From CAZFHL01 sp964519145 (GTDB lineage: Bacteria > Patescibacteriota > Minisyncoccia > Phycocordibacterales > WO2-35-19), in the NCBI GenBank assembly GCA_964519145.1, contig CAZFHL010000007.1, positions 1 through 22,150 on the forward strand: DNA of 22,150 nt, in the 5' to 3' direction. Shown here one piece after another: positions 7,901 to 14,141 of this stretch. Position 1 is the stretch's first letter, and each line of letters starts with the position of its first letter. The position numbers and the translations under genes were made by a program. Under the pieces are notes generated by a model. It was not told the DNA's origin. It saw only the letters and a list, made by a program, of their open reading frames with translations, and did not search any database.

Positions 7901-8410
7901 TTATCTTTTATAAATAGCAAAATGAGTTAGTCCTATACCGATAGCATCAAACTCGTCATCAGAAGTTTTGTTTTTTTCCACTACAATAAGTCTCTTTACC
8001 ATCTCTATAACTTGGGCTTTATCGCTCCTTCCATGACCTGTCACTGCTACCTTTACTTCAAGTGGTGTGTATTCAAATATTTTTAGATTGTTTTTTTCGG
8101 CTACATATATCAAAACCCCCCTTGCTTCTGCTACACCAATAATGGTTTTTTGATTTGTATTGAAAAATAATTTTTCAATAACAAAATGCTCGGGTTTGTA
8201 TTTTTTAATAATCTCTTCTATTTTTTGTCCTATTAAAAATAATCTCTCTTGGTGGGGGAGTTTGGAGCTAGTTTTAAAACATTCAGAATAAACCAAAACT
8301 TCTTTTGCTTTGTGATGGCCTTGTGCGAAGGTGGGTTTACCTTTAGGTTCTTTTTCTATCACTGCGATGCCAAGTCGCTCATATCCTGGGTCGATGGAGA
8401 GGATTGTCAT
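7901..8410 (-). CDS. ruvC: Holliday junction resolvase RuvC
   Basis: A 169-residue endonuclease that cuts Holliday junctions in concert with RuvAB. RNase H-fold acidic residues are visible: Asp7 in LSIDPGYERLG, Glu79 in FVIEKLFF, and Asp152/Asp155 in the C-terminal DDEFDAIGIGLTH. FFNTNQKTIIGVAEARGVL is the conserved substrate-contact block. Length is normal. It lies downstream of yebC on the same strand, as in many bacteria, but an S23 gene cassette lies between them. ruvB is 4 kb away; ruvA was not seen in the window. Confidence 0.95.
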   Translation of the reverse strand: MTILSIDPGYERLGIAVIEKEPKGKPTFAQGHHKAKEVLVYSECFKTSSKLPHQERLFLIGQKIEEIIKKYKPEHFVIEKLFFNTNQKTIIGVAEARGVLIYVAEKNNLKIFEYTPLEVKVAVTGHGRSDKAQVIEMVKRLIVVEKNKTSDDEFDAIGIGLTHFAIYKR

Positions 8411-8423
8411 AATAATTTAAAAT

Positions 8424-8443
8424 TCAAAAGTTAAAAGTCAAAA
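8424..8443 (+). repeat. left inverted repeat flanking the S23 cassette
   Basis: TCAAAAGTTAAAAGTCAAAA lies between the ruvC start and the stop of the S23 gene. Its inverted partner is at 8849-8868. The match is 19 of 20 bases, and looser similarity continues inward. Confidence 0.6.
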
Positions 8444-8821
8444 TTACAATTTATAATTTTTTAATTTAATAACACCAGAGGCCAACATTTTCGAAATCTC
8501 TTCTGTTTCTTCTAATAATTCCTTCAATTCAATTTCTCTTATAAGACCAGAATCTTTTAATAAATTAAGCCAGTATTTAGTTTCGTTTGAACTTTTTAAT
8601 GCTATTTCATAAAATTTTTTGAATTCTAATCTGGAACTAGAAGCTTTTCCTTCAACCAAATTTGCACCTATTGATGTAGAAGATCTTATTATTTGATCAG
8701 TTATTACCCATGCACTTCGTTTATTTGGAAGTGTGTTTGTTAAATTTATAATTTTTAAACCTAATAAATAAGCTCTTTGTATTAAATCAGTTTTAAATTT
8801 TATATTTTTATTATTTAACAT
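8444..8821 (-). CDS. S23/IVP four-helix-bundle protein
   Basis: A 125-residue protein of the 'four helix bundle protein' family (23S rRNA intervening-sequence protein, S23). Characteristic segments are AYLLGLKIINLTNTLPNK, the block TDQIIRSSTSIGANLVEG (about 52-69) and the helix FKKFYEIALKSSNETKYWLNLL (about 78-99). The protein is all-helical and forms rings in solved homologues. Its function is unknown; members are often encoded in rRNA intervening sequences or small mobile cassettes, and are common in CPR genomes. Here it separates yebC from ruvC and is bounded by an inverted repeat, which supports a cassette insertion. The ORF is intact. Confidence 0.85.
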   Translation of the reverse strand: MLNNKNIKFKTDLIQRAYLLGLKIINLTNTLPNKRSAWVITDQIIRSSTSIGANLVEGKASSSRLEFKKFYEIALKSSNETKYWLNLLKDSGLIREIELKELLEETEEISKMLASGVIKLKNYKL

Positions 8822-8848
8822 TTATTAATTTTTAATTGCAATTTTGCC

Positions 8849-8868
8849 TTTTGACTTATAACTTTTGA
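8849..8868 (-). repeat. right inverted repeat flanking the S23 cassette
   Basis: Read on the minus strand this is TCAAAAGTTATAAGTCAAAA, 19/20 identical to 8424-8443. It lies between the S23 start and the yebC stop. The pair bounds a segment of about 445 bp that contains only the S23 gene. Confidence 0.6.
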
Positions 8869-8872
8869 CTTT

Positions 8873-9403
8873 CTATTCCGTATTCGTATACACACTCTGC
8901 ACCTCATCATTCTCTTCAAGTTCATCAACTAGGTTTGAAAGTAGCTCGCCATCTTCATCCGATAGGGGAATTGTGCTGTTTGGAGCCCATTCCATTTCAG
9001 CTGTTTTAGTAAAAGCCCAAGTGACAGAGCCAATCCCCGCCAAGGCAAAACCATTTTTAGATAAAATATGTTTAATCTCTTGTGCCGCTTTGTTTCTATT
9101 TTCTGTCAGAGCTTCTATAATCATAGCGCAACCTCCAGGACCATAGGCCTCATATACTATACTTTCCATCACAGCACCACTTTCGTTTGATTTCTTGATA
9201 GCTCTTTCTATGTTGTCATTTGGCACATTAGCTTCTCTTGCTTTTTCTATTGCATTTTTAAGTCCAGGAGATGACAGGTTTCCACCAGCTTTTTTGGCTT
9301 CCACAGTTATCATCCTCACAAGTTTGCCAAAAATCTTGGACTTTTGTCCATCAGTTTTTTCCTTTTGTCTTTTTATTTTTGACCATTTATTATGTCCTGC
9401 CAT
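8873..9403 (-). CDS. yebC: YebC/PmpR-family translation or regulatory protein, short form
   Basis: A 176-residue member of the YebC/PmpR (TACO1) family. The N-terminal domain is canonical: MAGHNKWSKIKRQKEKTDGQ, then AREANVPNDNIERAIKKS (about 55-72) and YEAYGPGGCAMIIEALTENRNK (about 84-105). Family members act as transcription factors in some bacteria, and more recent work links them to relief of ribosome stalling; which applies here is unknown. The usual length is about 240. After GSVTWAFTK the protein goes almost directly to a short acidic C-terminus (DEDGELLSNLVDELEENDEVQ), so most of the middle domain with its usual AGAEDV-type block is missing. It begins the yebC-[S23]-ruvC group. Confidence 0.9.
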   Translation of the reverse strand: MAGHNKWSKIKRQKEKTDGQKSKIFGKLVRMITVEAKKAGGNLSSPGLKNAIEKAREANVPNDNIERAIKKSNESGAVMESIVYEAYGPGGCAMIIEALTENRNKAAQEIKHILSKNGFALAGIGSVTWAFTKTAEMEWAPNSTIPLSDEDGELLSNLVDELEENDEVQSVYTNTE

Positions 9404-9510
9404 ATGTAAATAGGATATATAAAATAGATAGAAGAATCAAGGTTGGTTATATGGAAAATAATAAACAAAATTTTGCAGGTACGACTTTAATTTAGGTTGT
9501 TATTTAGATA

Positions 9511-9544
9511 TTGACATTATCAATCTAAAGTATATACTTTAGAT
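9511..9544 (+). promoter_or_regulatory. toxin-antitoxin promoter with palindromic operator
   Basis: TTGACA (9511-9516) and TATACT (9533-9538), 16 nt apart, form a strong sigma-70-type promoter. Overlapping the spacer and the -10 is a perfect 22-bp palindrome at 9523-9544 (half-site ATCTAAAGTAT). An operator on the -10 is the usual arrangement for autorepression by a RelB-type antitoxin or the toxin-antitoxin complex. Confidence 0.75.
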
Positions 9545-9566
9545 ATTACAATAGTATAGAAATATT

Positions 9567-9839
9567 ATGCAAACAATGTTAAGTATAAAAATAGATAAAA
9601 AGCTAAAAGAAAAAGCTCAGGAAGTGGCTCGTTTGCTCGGAGTGTCTTTGAATGCAGTCGTTAATCAGAATATTAAAGAGTTTATAGATGCTCGACAGGT
9701 GACTTTTACCGAACATCCTGTGTTGAATAAAAAAAATCAAAAACTTCTTGATCGTCTCCTCTCTGATTCAAAAGCAAACAAGAATATTGTCGGACCATTT
9801 TACAGTGCGGAAGAGATGATTAAAAGTTTAAATTCCTAA
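9567..9839 (+). CDS. RelB/DinJ-type antitoxin
   Basis: A 90-residue protein. The N-terminus (MLSIKIDKKLKEKAQEVARLLG, then SLNAVVNQNIKEFI) matches the ribbon-helix-helix DNA-binding domain of RelB/DinJ antitoxins. The C-terminal half (NKKNQKLLDRLLSDSK, then YSAEEMIKSLNS) would be the toxin-neutralising tail. It neutralises the downstream toxin and probably represses the operon through the 22-bp palindrome in its promoter. The stop is 9 nt before the toxin gene. A start at the second ATG (9576) is possible. The pair is somewhat richer in G+C than its neighbours, consistent with transfer. Confidence 0.8.
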   Translation: MQTMLSIKIDKKLKEKAQEVARLLGVSLNAVVNQNIKEFIDARQVTFTEHPVLNKKNQKLLDRLLSDSKANKNIVGPFYSAEEMIKSLNS

Positions 9840-9848
9840 TATTATTAC

Positions 9849-10106
9849 ATGTATATTGATTTCCACAACCATTTTAAAAAGCGGTACAAAAAATTTCCGA
9901 TTAAATTAAAAGATAAGTGTAATGAAAGGTTAATCATTTTTCAAAATAATCCATTTGCCCCTGAGCTCAATAATCACATATTACATGGCAAGTATTCTGG
10001 GTGCAGAAGCATCAATATAACAGGAGATTTACGCGCAATATATGAAGTAAAGGAAAATGGAGTCAGGTTTGTCAATATTGATACTCATAGCAATTTATAC
10101 AAATAA
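9849..10106 (+). CDS. RelE/YafQ-type mRNA interferase toxin
   Basis: An 85-residue basic protein of the RelE/ParE fold, most like YafQ-type toxins. Features: the helical N-terminus FHNHFKKRYKKFP, then the strands CRSINITGDLRAIYEV (about 52-67) and FVNIDTHSNLYK at the end, equivalent to the family's conserved 'R..Y.......GTHSQLY' tail. Such toxins bind the ribosome and cleave mRNA during translation. The arginine in DLRAIYE and the C-terminal histidine and tyrosine are the likely catalytic-site residues by family analogy. It is the second gene of the operon, directly after its antitoxin. The ORF appears intact. Confidence 0.78.
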   Translation: MYIDFHNHFKKRYKKFPIKLKDKCNERLIIFQNNPFAPELNNHILHGKYSGCRSINITGDLRAIYEVKENGVRFVNIDTHSNLYK

Positions 10107-10123
10107 TTTTTTAAAATTTAAAC

Positions 10124-10216
10124 CTAATTATTCTTTTTGGCAAAAATACCTAAAAGTATCATTACTATTAAAACGAATGCTCCTAAAGTATATACATCTA
10201 TTAATTTTGTTTTCAG
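10124..10216 (-). pseudogene. membrane-segment remnant or tiny ORF
   Basis: A minus-strand open frame encodes one hydrophobic helix followed by positive charges: VYTLGAFVLIVMILLG then IFAKKNN and a TAG. There is no ATG, GTG or TTG in frame upstream before a stop; only CTG at 10216 could start it. It looks like the C-terminal tail of a lost membrane protein, but a chance frame cannot be excluded. It fills the gap between the toxin gene and the split kinase. Confidence 0.2.
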
Positions 10217-10230
10217 GTTGTTATTTAATT

Positions 10231-10731
10231 TTATAATTTCTGTAAAAATATTTCTATATTATCTTCTGGTTTAAATACAATCACATTCTCTGTTTCAGTT
10301 GGTATTTCTAGTTCTGCAACTGCTTGATCAAGGTATTCTTGTTTAACATTATGTCTTTTATTTGTAGAGAGATTTTTAATTTGGCGTTCTTTTTGAACTT
10401 CAATAGGGGTATCAAGGAAAATAACTTTTGTTGGAATACCTATTAATCTTGCAATATTTCTGATTTCTTCTCTATTTTTAAATCGGGTGTTAGTGTTATC
10501 AAACACAACAGATTTATTTTTACTTATATTTTCTTTAATTCTTTCTTTGCATATGTTTAAAATCATTTACCAATGTTCATCACTATCTAAATCAAGATTT
10601 AGCTTCTTCTCATTTTCAAAATATAAATCATCTTGGTTGATAAGTGTTGCGCCTATATATTCTGAAATTTTTTTAGCCAAAGTAGATTTACCAGAAAATC
10701 CAACTCCACACATAATATAAAGGGTTGTCAT
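10231..10731 (-). pseudogene. P-loop kinase (AAA_33-like), split by an in-frame TAA
   Basis: The first part, ATG at 10731 to TAA at 10567-10569 (54 residues), carries a Walker A (CGVGFSGKSTLAKK, about residues 8-21) and NQDDLYFE. The second part, ATG at 10566 to 10231 (111 residues), continues in the same frame with VVFDNTNTRFKNREEIR, typical of small-molecule or polynucleotide-kinase-like P-loop enzymes, and VIFLDTPIEVQKER. Together they form a normal domain of about 165 residues interrupted by a single TAA in the sequence TGG-TAA-ATG. This may be a nonsense mutation, or a split gene whose second half restarts at the adjacent ATG. The substrate is unknown. Confidence 0.75.
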
Positions 10732-10831
10732 ATTATATAATTAAAAAAGTTTATATATTTATATTTTAATATTACCATAATTAATCTTTAGAATAATAAA
10801 ATAACCAATTTTTTTAATTTTTAAATTTGAT

Positions 10832-10860
10832 TTGTTAAACCTGGTAATTTAAAGTAAAAT
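10832..10860 (+). promoter_or_regulatory. promoter of the 10867 gene, leaderless
   Basis: TTGTTA (10832-10837) and TAAAAT (10855-10860) with a 17-nt spacer. The expected transcription start is about 10867, exactly the GTG start codon of the next gene. This predicts a leaderless mRNA, in keeping with the missing Shine-Dalgarno. Confidence 0.5.
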
Positions 10861-10866
10861 ACTAGT

Positions 10867-12417
10867 GTGTTTGAATCAATACCTCAGCCAATTAAATATC
10901 CAGAAAAACCAGGTGAACAGGTTTCTTCAGATTATTATTATCGTGTAATGGCTGGAATTTTTGAAAATATTGGTAAAGACAGCCCACTACACCAAATGGC
11001 TAGTGAATTATGTGATAAATTAAGTATTCCAAATGGTCCAACAAGCGCATTAACAACTAGGAGAAATTCAGATACAGGAGAAATGGTCGAGCGCACAGAA
11101 GAAGATAAAAAGAAGGATAGAATTATTGGCACAGTATTTAGAGATATCCCTGGTGTGTATGTTGGAATGGGAGAAAATGAAAATCATGATAAAGTTCCTG
11201 TGGTTACCATGGATATAAACAGAATATTGGATGTTTTGGAGGAAGGTAGAGAAGGTTTTGAATTTGGGTTTCAAGATTTTTTAAATTCATTACCAGAAAA
11301 AGATAGAAAAATAATAGAGGGCGAGAGATTATTTAGAGTAGAAAAAAAGAAACAATTCGGTAGAACAGAAAGTATAGTAGAAAAAAATAAACCTTTAGTA
11401 TATTTCAGGCTTCCTGGTGGTGTTGGTGTATTTTTAAGAGGATATGTACACCATAAAACATGGCAAGAAAATTATGGAAATGATTTGGTGGATATATATG
11501 CTAAAGATTCTTCATTGGTAGTGGTCGAAGGTTTTGCTGATGTACCATTAGGTGAATCACTACCTATTCAATGGAAAGGAGAAAATCATGAGTATGATGA
11601 TTTAATAAGGGGTATTGGTGAGAAAAATGGGGCTATATTGTTTGGAGAAGTAGATGGGAGAGATAAAAGTGTAGTTGAAATGGAAAGAGGTTATTACAAT
11701 GGTTTCTTACACTTGCCACCAGAATTTTATAGTAACTTTTATTACTATCTTAATAAAATAAATCCTAAATTTACAGAGACAATAGAAAGCGTCTATGATT
11801 TAAAAGAATTATTAAAATTACAATCTAGCTCTGTTGAAGCCTTAATAATGAGTACTTTTTCAATAAAAGATAACATGAATGTTGAGATGTCTATTGATAC
11901 AAAGATAGATAAAATAAGACAAGCTTTACCACATATGACAGGTTTTGAACTAGGAAGAAATATATATACAGATGCTTTGTCTGCAGTAAAATTACATTTG
12001 TTGGCTAAATTATCAAACGATGATAATTTACCAAATGGGCCAATCATTGACTTTCAAGGTAGTGGCCATATTTTTGGTAAGACATTTTTTATGCAATATC
12101 CACAATATGCACTAATGGTTGTTTTAATGAATATACATGAATTGATGGCTGGGCATGCTAAAAAAATTGGTTCCAATGATGATACTGTCCTTCAATATTC
12201 AAGAGAAATATTTTTAAATCCTAACTGGGAAGATGTTATAGGGGAAATATTAAAATTACCAATTTTTAGCATTGAAGTTGATCCTAGTAAAACTACACAA
12301 GTTGGAAAAAATCAAAAAGAATTGATTGATCAAAGCCCTGATTATGCTCTTATGTATGGTATAGATATTGCAACATTAGCACAGAAATTAAAAGATTTTT
12401 TTGAGTCTGAATATTAA
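10867..12417 (+). CDS. hypothetical protein, possible TraB/PrgY-like fold
   Basis: A 516-residue soluble protein starting at GTG; the frame is closed upstream by a TAA. No signal peptide or membrane helix is evident. From about residue 180 the pattern hints at the TraB/PrgY/EreA-ChaN superfamily: VGVFLRGYVHHKTW (a histidine after a strand), SSLVVVEGFADVPLG, GAILFGEVDGRD, and later IDFQGSGHIFGKTFF, like the family's glycine-histidine loop, followed by HELMAGHAKK. This is visual similarity only. The N-terminal 180 residues resemble nothing I recognise. It is a single-gene unit with its own promoter, convergent with ruvB. Such folds are often metal-dependent hydrolase-like, but I assign no activity. 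Confidence 0.8.
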   Translation: MFESIPQPIKYPEKPGEQVSSDYYYRVMAGIFENIGKDSPLHQMASELCDKLSIPNGPTSALTTRRNSDTGEMVERTEEDKKKDRIIGTVFRDIPGVYVGMGENENHDKVPVVTMDINRILDVLEEGREGFEFGFQDFLNSLPEKDRKIIEGERLFRVEKKKQFGRTESIVEKNKPLVYFRLPGGVGVFLRGYVHHKTWQENYGNDLVDIYAKDSSLVVVEGFADVPLGESLPIQWKGENHEYDDLIRGIGEKNGAILFGEVDGRDKSVVEMERGYYNGFLHLPPEFYSNFYYYLNKINPKFTETIESVYDLKELLKLQSSSVEALIMSTFSIKDNMNVEMSIDTKIDKIRQALPHMTGFELGRNIYTDALSAVKLHLLAKLSNDDNLPNGPIIDFQGSGHIFGKTFFMQYPQYALMVVLMNIHELMAGHAKKIGSNDDTVLQYSREIFLNPNWEDVIGEILKLPIFSIEVDPSKTTQVGKNQKELIDQSPDYALMYGIDIATLAQKLKDFFESEY

Positions 12418-12456
12418 AATTATAATTTAATCTAAAGAACTCCTCGATGCTCTGTT

Positions 12457-12483
12457 TTGGGGTTTTGATTATTCAGACCCCAA
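12457..12483. terminator. hairpin between convergent genes
   Basis: TTGGGGT (12457-12463) pairs with ACCCCAA (12477-12483) around a 13-nt loop, between the ends of the 10867 gene and ruvB. No strong T-run follows on either strand, so terminator function is probable from position rather than sequence. Confidence 0.4.
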
Positions 12484-12525
12484 CATATATTTTCCTATTA
12501 TTTTTTGTGTTAATAAATTCCAAAA

Positions 12526-13527
12526 TCAATCAAAGAGTTTTGGTGGGGTTTTGCCGAGGTGACGGTAGCCGTGCTCTGTTACTGTCCTGCCACGAGGGGT
12601 TCTCTCTAAAAAGCCAATTTGCATCAAATACGGCTCATTAAATTCTTCTATGGTTGCTTCTTCTTCGGAAAGTGAAGAGGCGATAGTGCCAAGACCAACT
12701 GGGCCACCAGAAAACTTTTCTATTATGGTTTCAAGTATCTCTCTATCAGCAATAGTCAGCCCCATATCGTCAACCCCAAGAAGTTTTATGGCTTCATCCA
12801 CTACATCTTTACTTAAATCTTTTTTATTAACTTGTCCAAAGTCCCTTGCTCTTTTTAGAAAATAATTTGCAGTCCTTGGGGTGAATCTACTTCTTTTGGC
12901 AATCTCCATTGAACCATCACTGTGGACTGAAACTCCAAGTATTTTTGAAGACCTCTCAACTATTTTTTGGATTTCTTCCGGTGTGTAAAATTCTAGTTTA
13001 AATATTCCACCAGAAAATCTAGATCGGAGAGGGGAGGAAATCATAGCAATCCTTGTGGTTGCCCCTATCAAAGTAAAAGGAGGGAGCTCAAGTTGGATTG
13101 TCCTAGCACTCGGTCCTTTGCCAATAATAATATCCAAAGAACCAGATTCCATAGCAGGATAAAGTATCTCCTCTATGTTTTTATTTAGTCTATGTATCTC
13201 GTCTATAAAAAGAATATCGTGAGGGGAGAGGTTTGTAAGTATGGAAGCAAGGTCACCAACTTTCTCAATAGCTGGGCCTGAGGTGGTTTTCATCTGGACA
13301 TTAAGCTCTTTTGCTATAAGGTGCGCCAAAGTGGTCTTGCCGAGCCCTGGGGGGCCATAAAATAGAATATGTTCTGGTGGATGTTCTCTTTCTTTGGCAG
13401 CTTGAAGGAGTATCCCTAGGTTTTTTTTGATATTTTCTTGACCAATATATTCTTCCCATACAGAAGGGCGGAGTGTGGTGTCTAAAAACATATTGTCTTC
13501 TGATTTTTTTTCCTTTTCTTTATTCAT
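12526..13527 (-). CDS. ruvB: Holliday junction branch-migration ATPase RuvB
   Basis: A 333-residue AAA+ motor that drives branch migration with RuvA. Motifs: TLRPSVWEEYIGQ (18-30), Walker A GPPGLGKT (58-65), Walker B ILFIDEIHRL (104-113), sensor I GATTR (155-159), arginine-finger region PLRSRF (166-171) and the C-terminal winged-helix part PYLMQIGFLERTPRGRTVT. Full length and intact. It is separate from ruvC, and the region upstream of its start holds a folded repeat element followed by a candidate ncRNA on the other strand. No Shine-Dalgarno. Confidence 0.97.
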   Translation of the reverse strand: MNKEKEKKSEDNMFLDTTLRPSVWEEYIGQENIKKNLGILLQAAKEREHPPEHILFYGPPGLGKTTLAHLIAKELNVQMKTTSGPAIEKVGDLASILTNLSPHDILFIDEIHRLNKNIEEILYPAMESGSLDIIIGKGPSARTIQLELPPFTLIGATTRIAMISSPLRSRFSGGIFKLEFYTPEEIQKIVERSSKILGVSVHSDGSMEIAKRSRFTPRTANYFLKRARDFGQVNKKDLSKDVVDEAIKLLGVDDMGLTIADREILETIIEKFSGGPVGLGTIASSLSEEEATIEEFNEPYLMQIGFLERTPRGRTVTEHGYRHLGKTPPKLFD

Positions 13528-13565
13528 AATAAAATTATAACACTATTTGTTTTTTTAAATATTAG

Positions 13566-13690
13566 AGTTTTTCAAAAACTCCTGAACATTAGTATTTTTG
13601 TGCCTTGCGAGTCTCGATGGAGCGGAGCTACGCCGGAATTTTTCACCAGAAAAATATCCGTGATCCAAAAAGTTTTTGTTGAGAAAGACT
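13566..13690 (+). repeat. folded intergenic element, copy 1
   Basis: About 125 nt between the ruvB start and the ncRNA promoter. The outer arms pair: AGTTTTTCAAAAACT (13566-13580) with 13671-13690, 15 pairs with a GTTGA bulge. Inside are a GC-rich stem (GCGAG-CTC with GAGCT-CGC, about 13607-13633) and an AT stem, GGA-ATTTTTC, loop ACCA, GAAAAAT-TCC (13635-13659), then CCGTGATCCAAAAAG. Copy 2 (15880-15998) has the same parts in the same order, and 23 of 31 bases agree in the right arm. G+C is well above the surroundings in the core. Confidence 0.65.
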
Positions 13691-13753
13691 TTTAAAAAAA
13701 AGCCTGTCGTAATTTGTGTAAAACCACTACAAAATACCTATTTTCCAACATAT

Positions 13754-13782
13754 TTGACATAATATACTGAATATGATATACT
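13754..13782 (+). promoter_or_regulatory. near-consensus promoter of candidate ncRNA
   Basis: A perfect TTGACA (13754-13759) and TATACT (13777-13782) with the optimal 17-nt spacer. It is the best promoter in the window together with that of the toxin-antitoxin operon, yet no protein-coding gene follows. The expected start is about 13789. Confidence 0.8.
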
Positions 13783-13788
13783 CTAGGT

Positions 13789-14109
13789 ATCAATTTGTTT
13801 ATTGATTTAAAGATGTTTGCTTTTAGCAAATGTCTTTCATAAATGTATTTAGAGAGGTTTTAGGCCTTTTGTTTTTTGTTAGGGGTATAAATCTCTAAAT
13901 AGCGATTTCTTTTTTAGAAATTTTGACATTAAATCAAGGAATTACCGGTGCCACTCTTTACGGGAGGTTTGCTAGTAATTTCCTCAGAATAATGTTTTGC
14001 TTGATACATAAATGTTTCAAGTGCTATTTAGAGATTTATACCTCTAATTTCGTACCTAAAATTTATTATTCACAAAAAAAAACTGCATTCAATCTTTTTT
14101 TGTGAATAA
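13789..14109 (+). ncRNA. candidate structured non-coding RNA, about 320 nt, class unknown
   Basis: From the strong promoter to a hairpin terminator there is no convincing ORF but dense pairing. (1) TCAAT/ATTGA at 13790-13805. (2) A 12-bp stem at 13809-13820 with 13826-13837, including two adjacent G-U pairs, which favours RNA over DNA. (3) A long stem of about 27 pairs, 13878-13904 with 14022-14048, of which 20 are consecutive Watson-Crick pairs. Inside it: (4) ATTTCT/AGAAAT (13905-13921), (5) GGAATTAC with GTAATTTCC, enclosing CCACTC/GGGAGG, and (6) CTTGA/TCAAG at about 14000-14020. A second copy of TATTTAGAGA (13846-13855) could compete for the long stem. I see no tmRNA, RNase P, SRP or 6S signature. 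Confidence 0.5.
14066..14109. terminator. 15-bp hairpin, bidirectional terminator with DnaA-box arms
   Basis: TTATTCAC plus seven A (14066-14080) pairs perfectly with seven T plus GTGAATAA (14095-14109), with a 14-nt loop. T-rich sequence follows. It lies between the candidate ncRNA (plus) and the pilB-like gene (minus, stop at 14142) and can serve both. Each outer arm is the 9-mer TTATTCACA, a perfect DnaA-box match; because the arms are complementary this counts as one coincidence, not two. Confidence 0.6.
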
Positions 14110-14141
14110 CTTTTATATAATTTTTTATTTTGTACCAGTAT

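Noticed and set aside
9451..9495. 14-residue ORF (MENNKQNFAGTTLI) upstream of the toxin-antitoxin promoter
   Set aside because: Too short, no ribosome site, no attenuator structure; may be a remnant of a gene start, but cannot be supported.
13923..14105. 60-codon plus-strand open frame inside the candidate ncRNA
   Set aside because: It runs through the paired stems and the terminator hairpin, has no ribosome site and a composition unlike a protein; the base-pairing explains the sequence better.
13789..14109. Reading the structured RNA as tmRNA, RNase P RNA, SRP RNA or 6S RNA
   Set aside because: No T-arm or tag-peptide frame for tmRNA, none of the conserved RNase P P4 segments, no GGAAG-type SRP loop, and not the single long bubble hairpin of 6S RNA. 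A database search could still overturn this.
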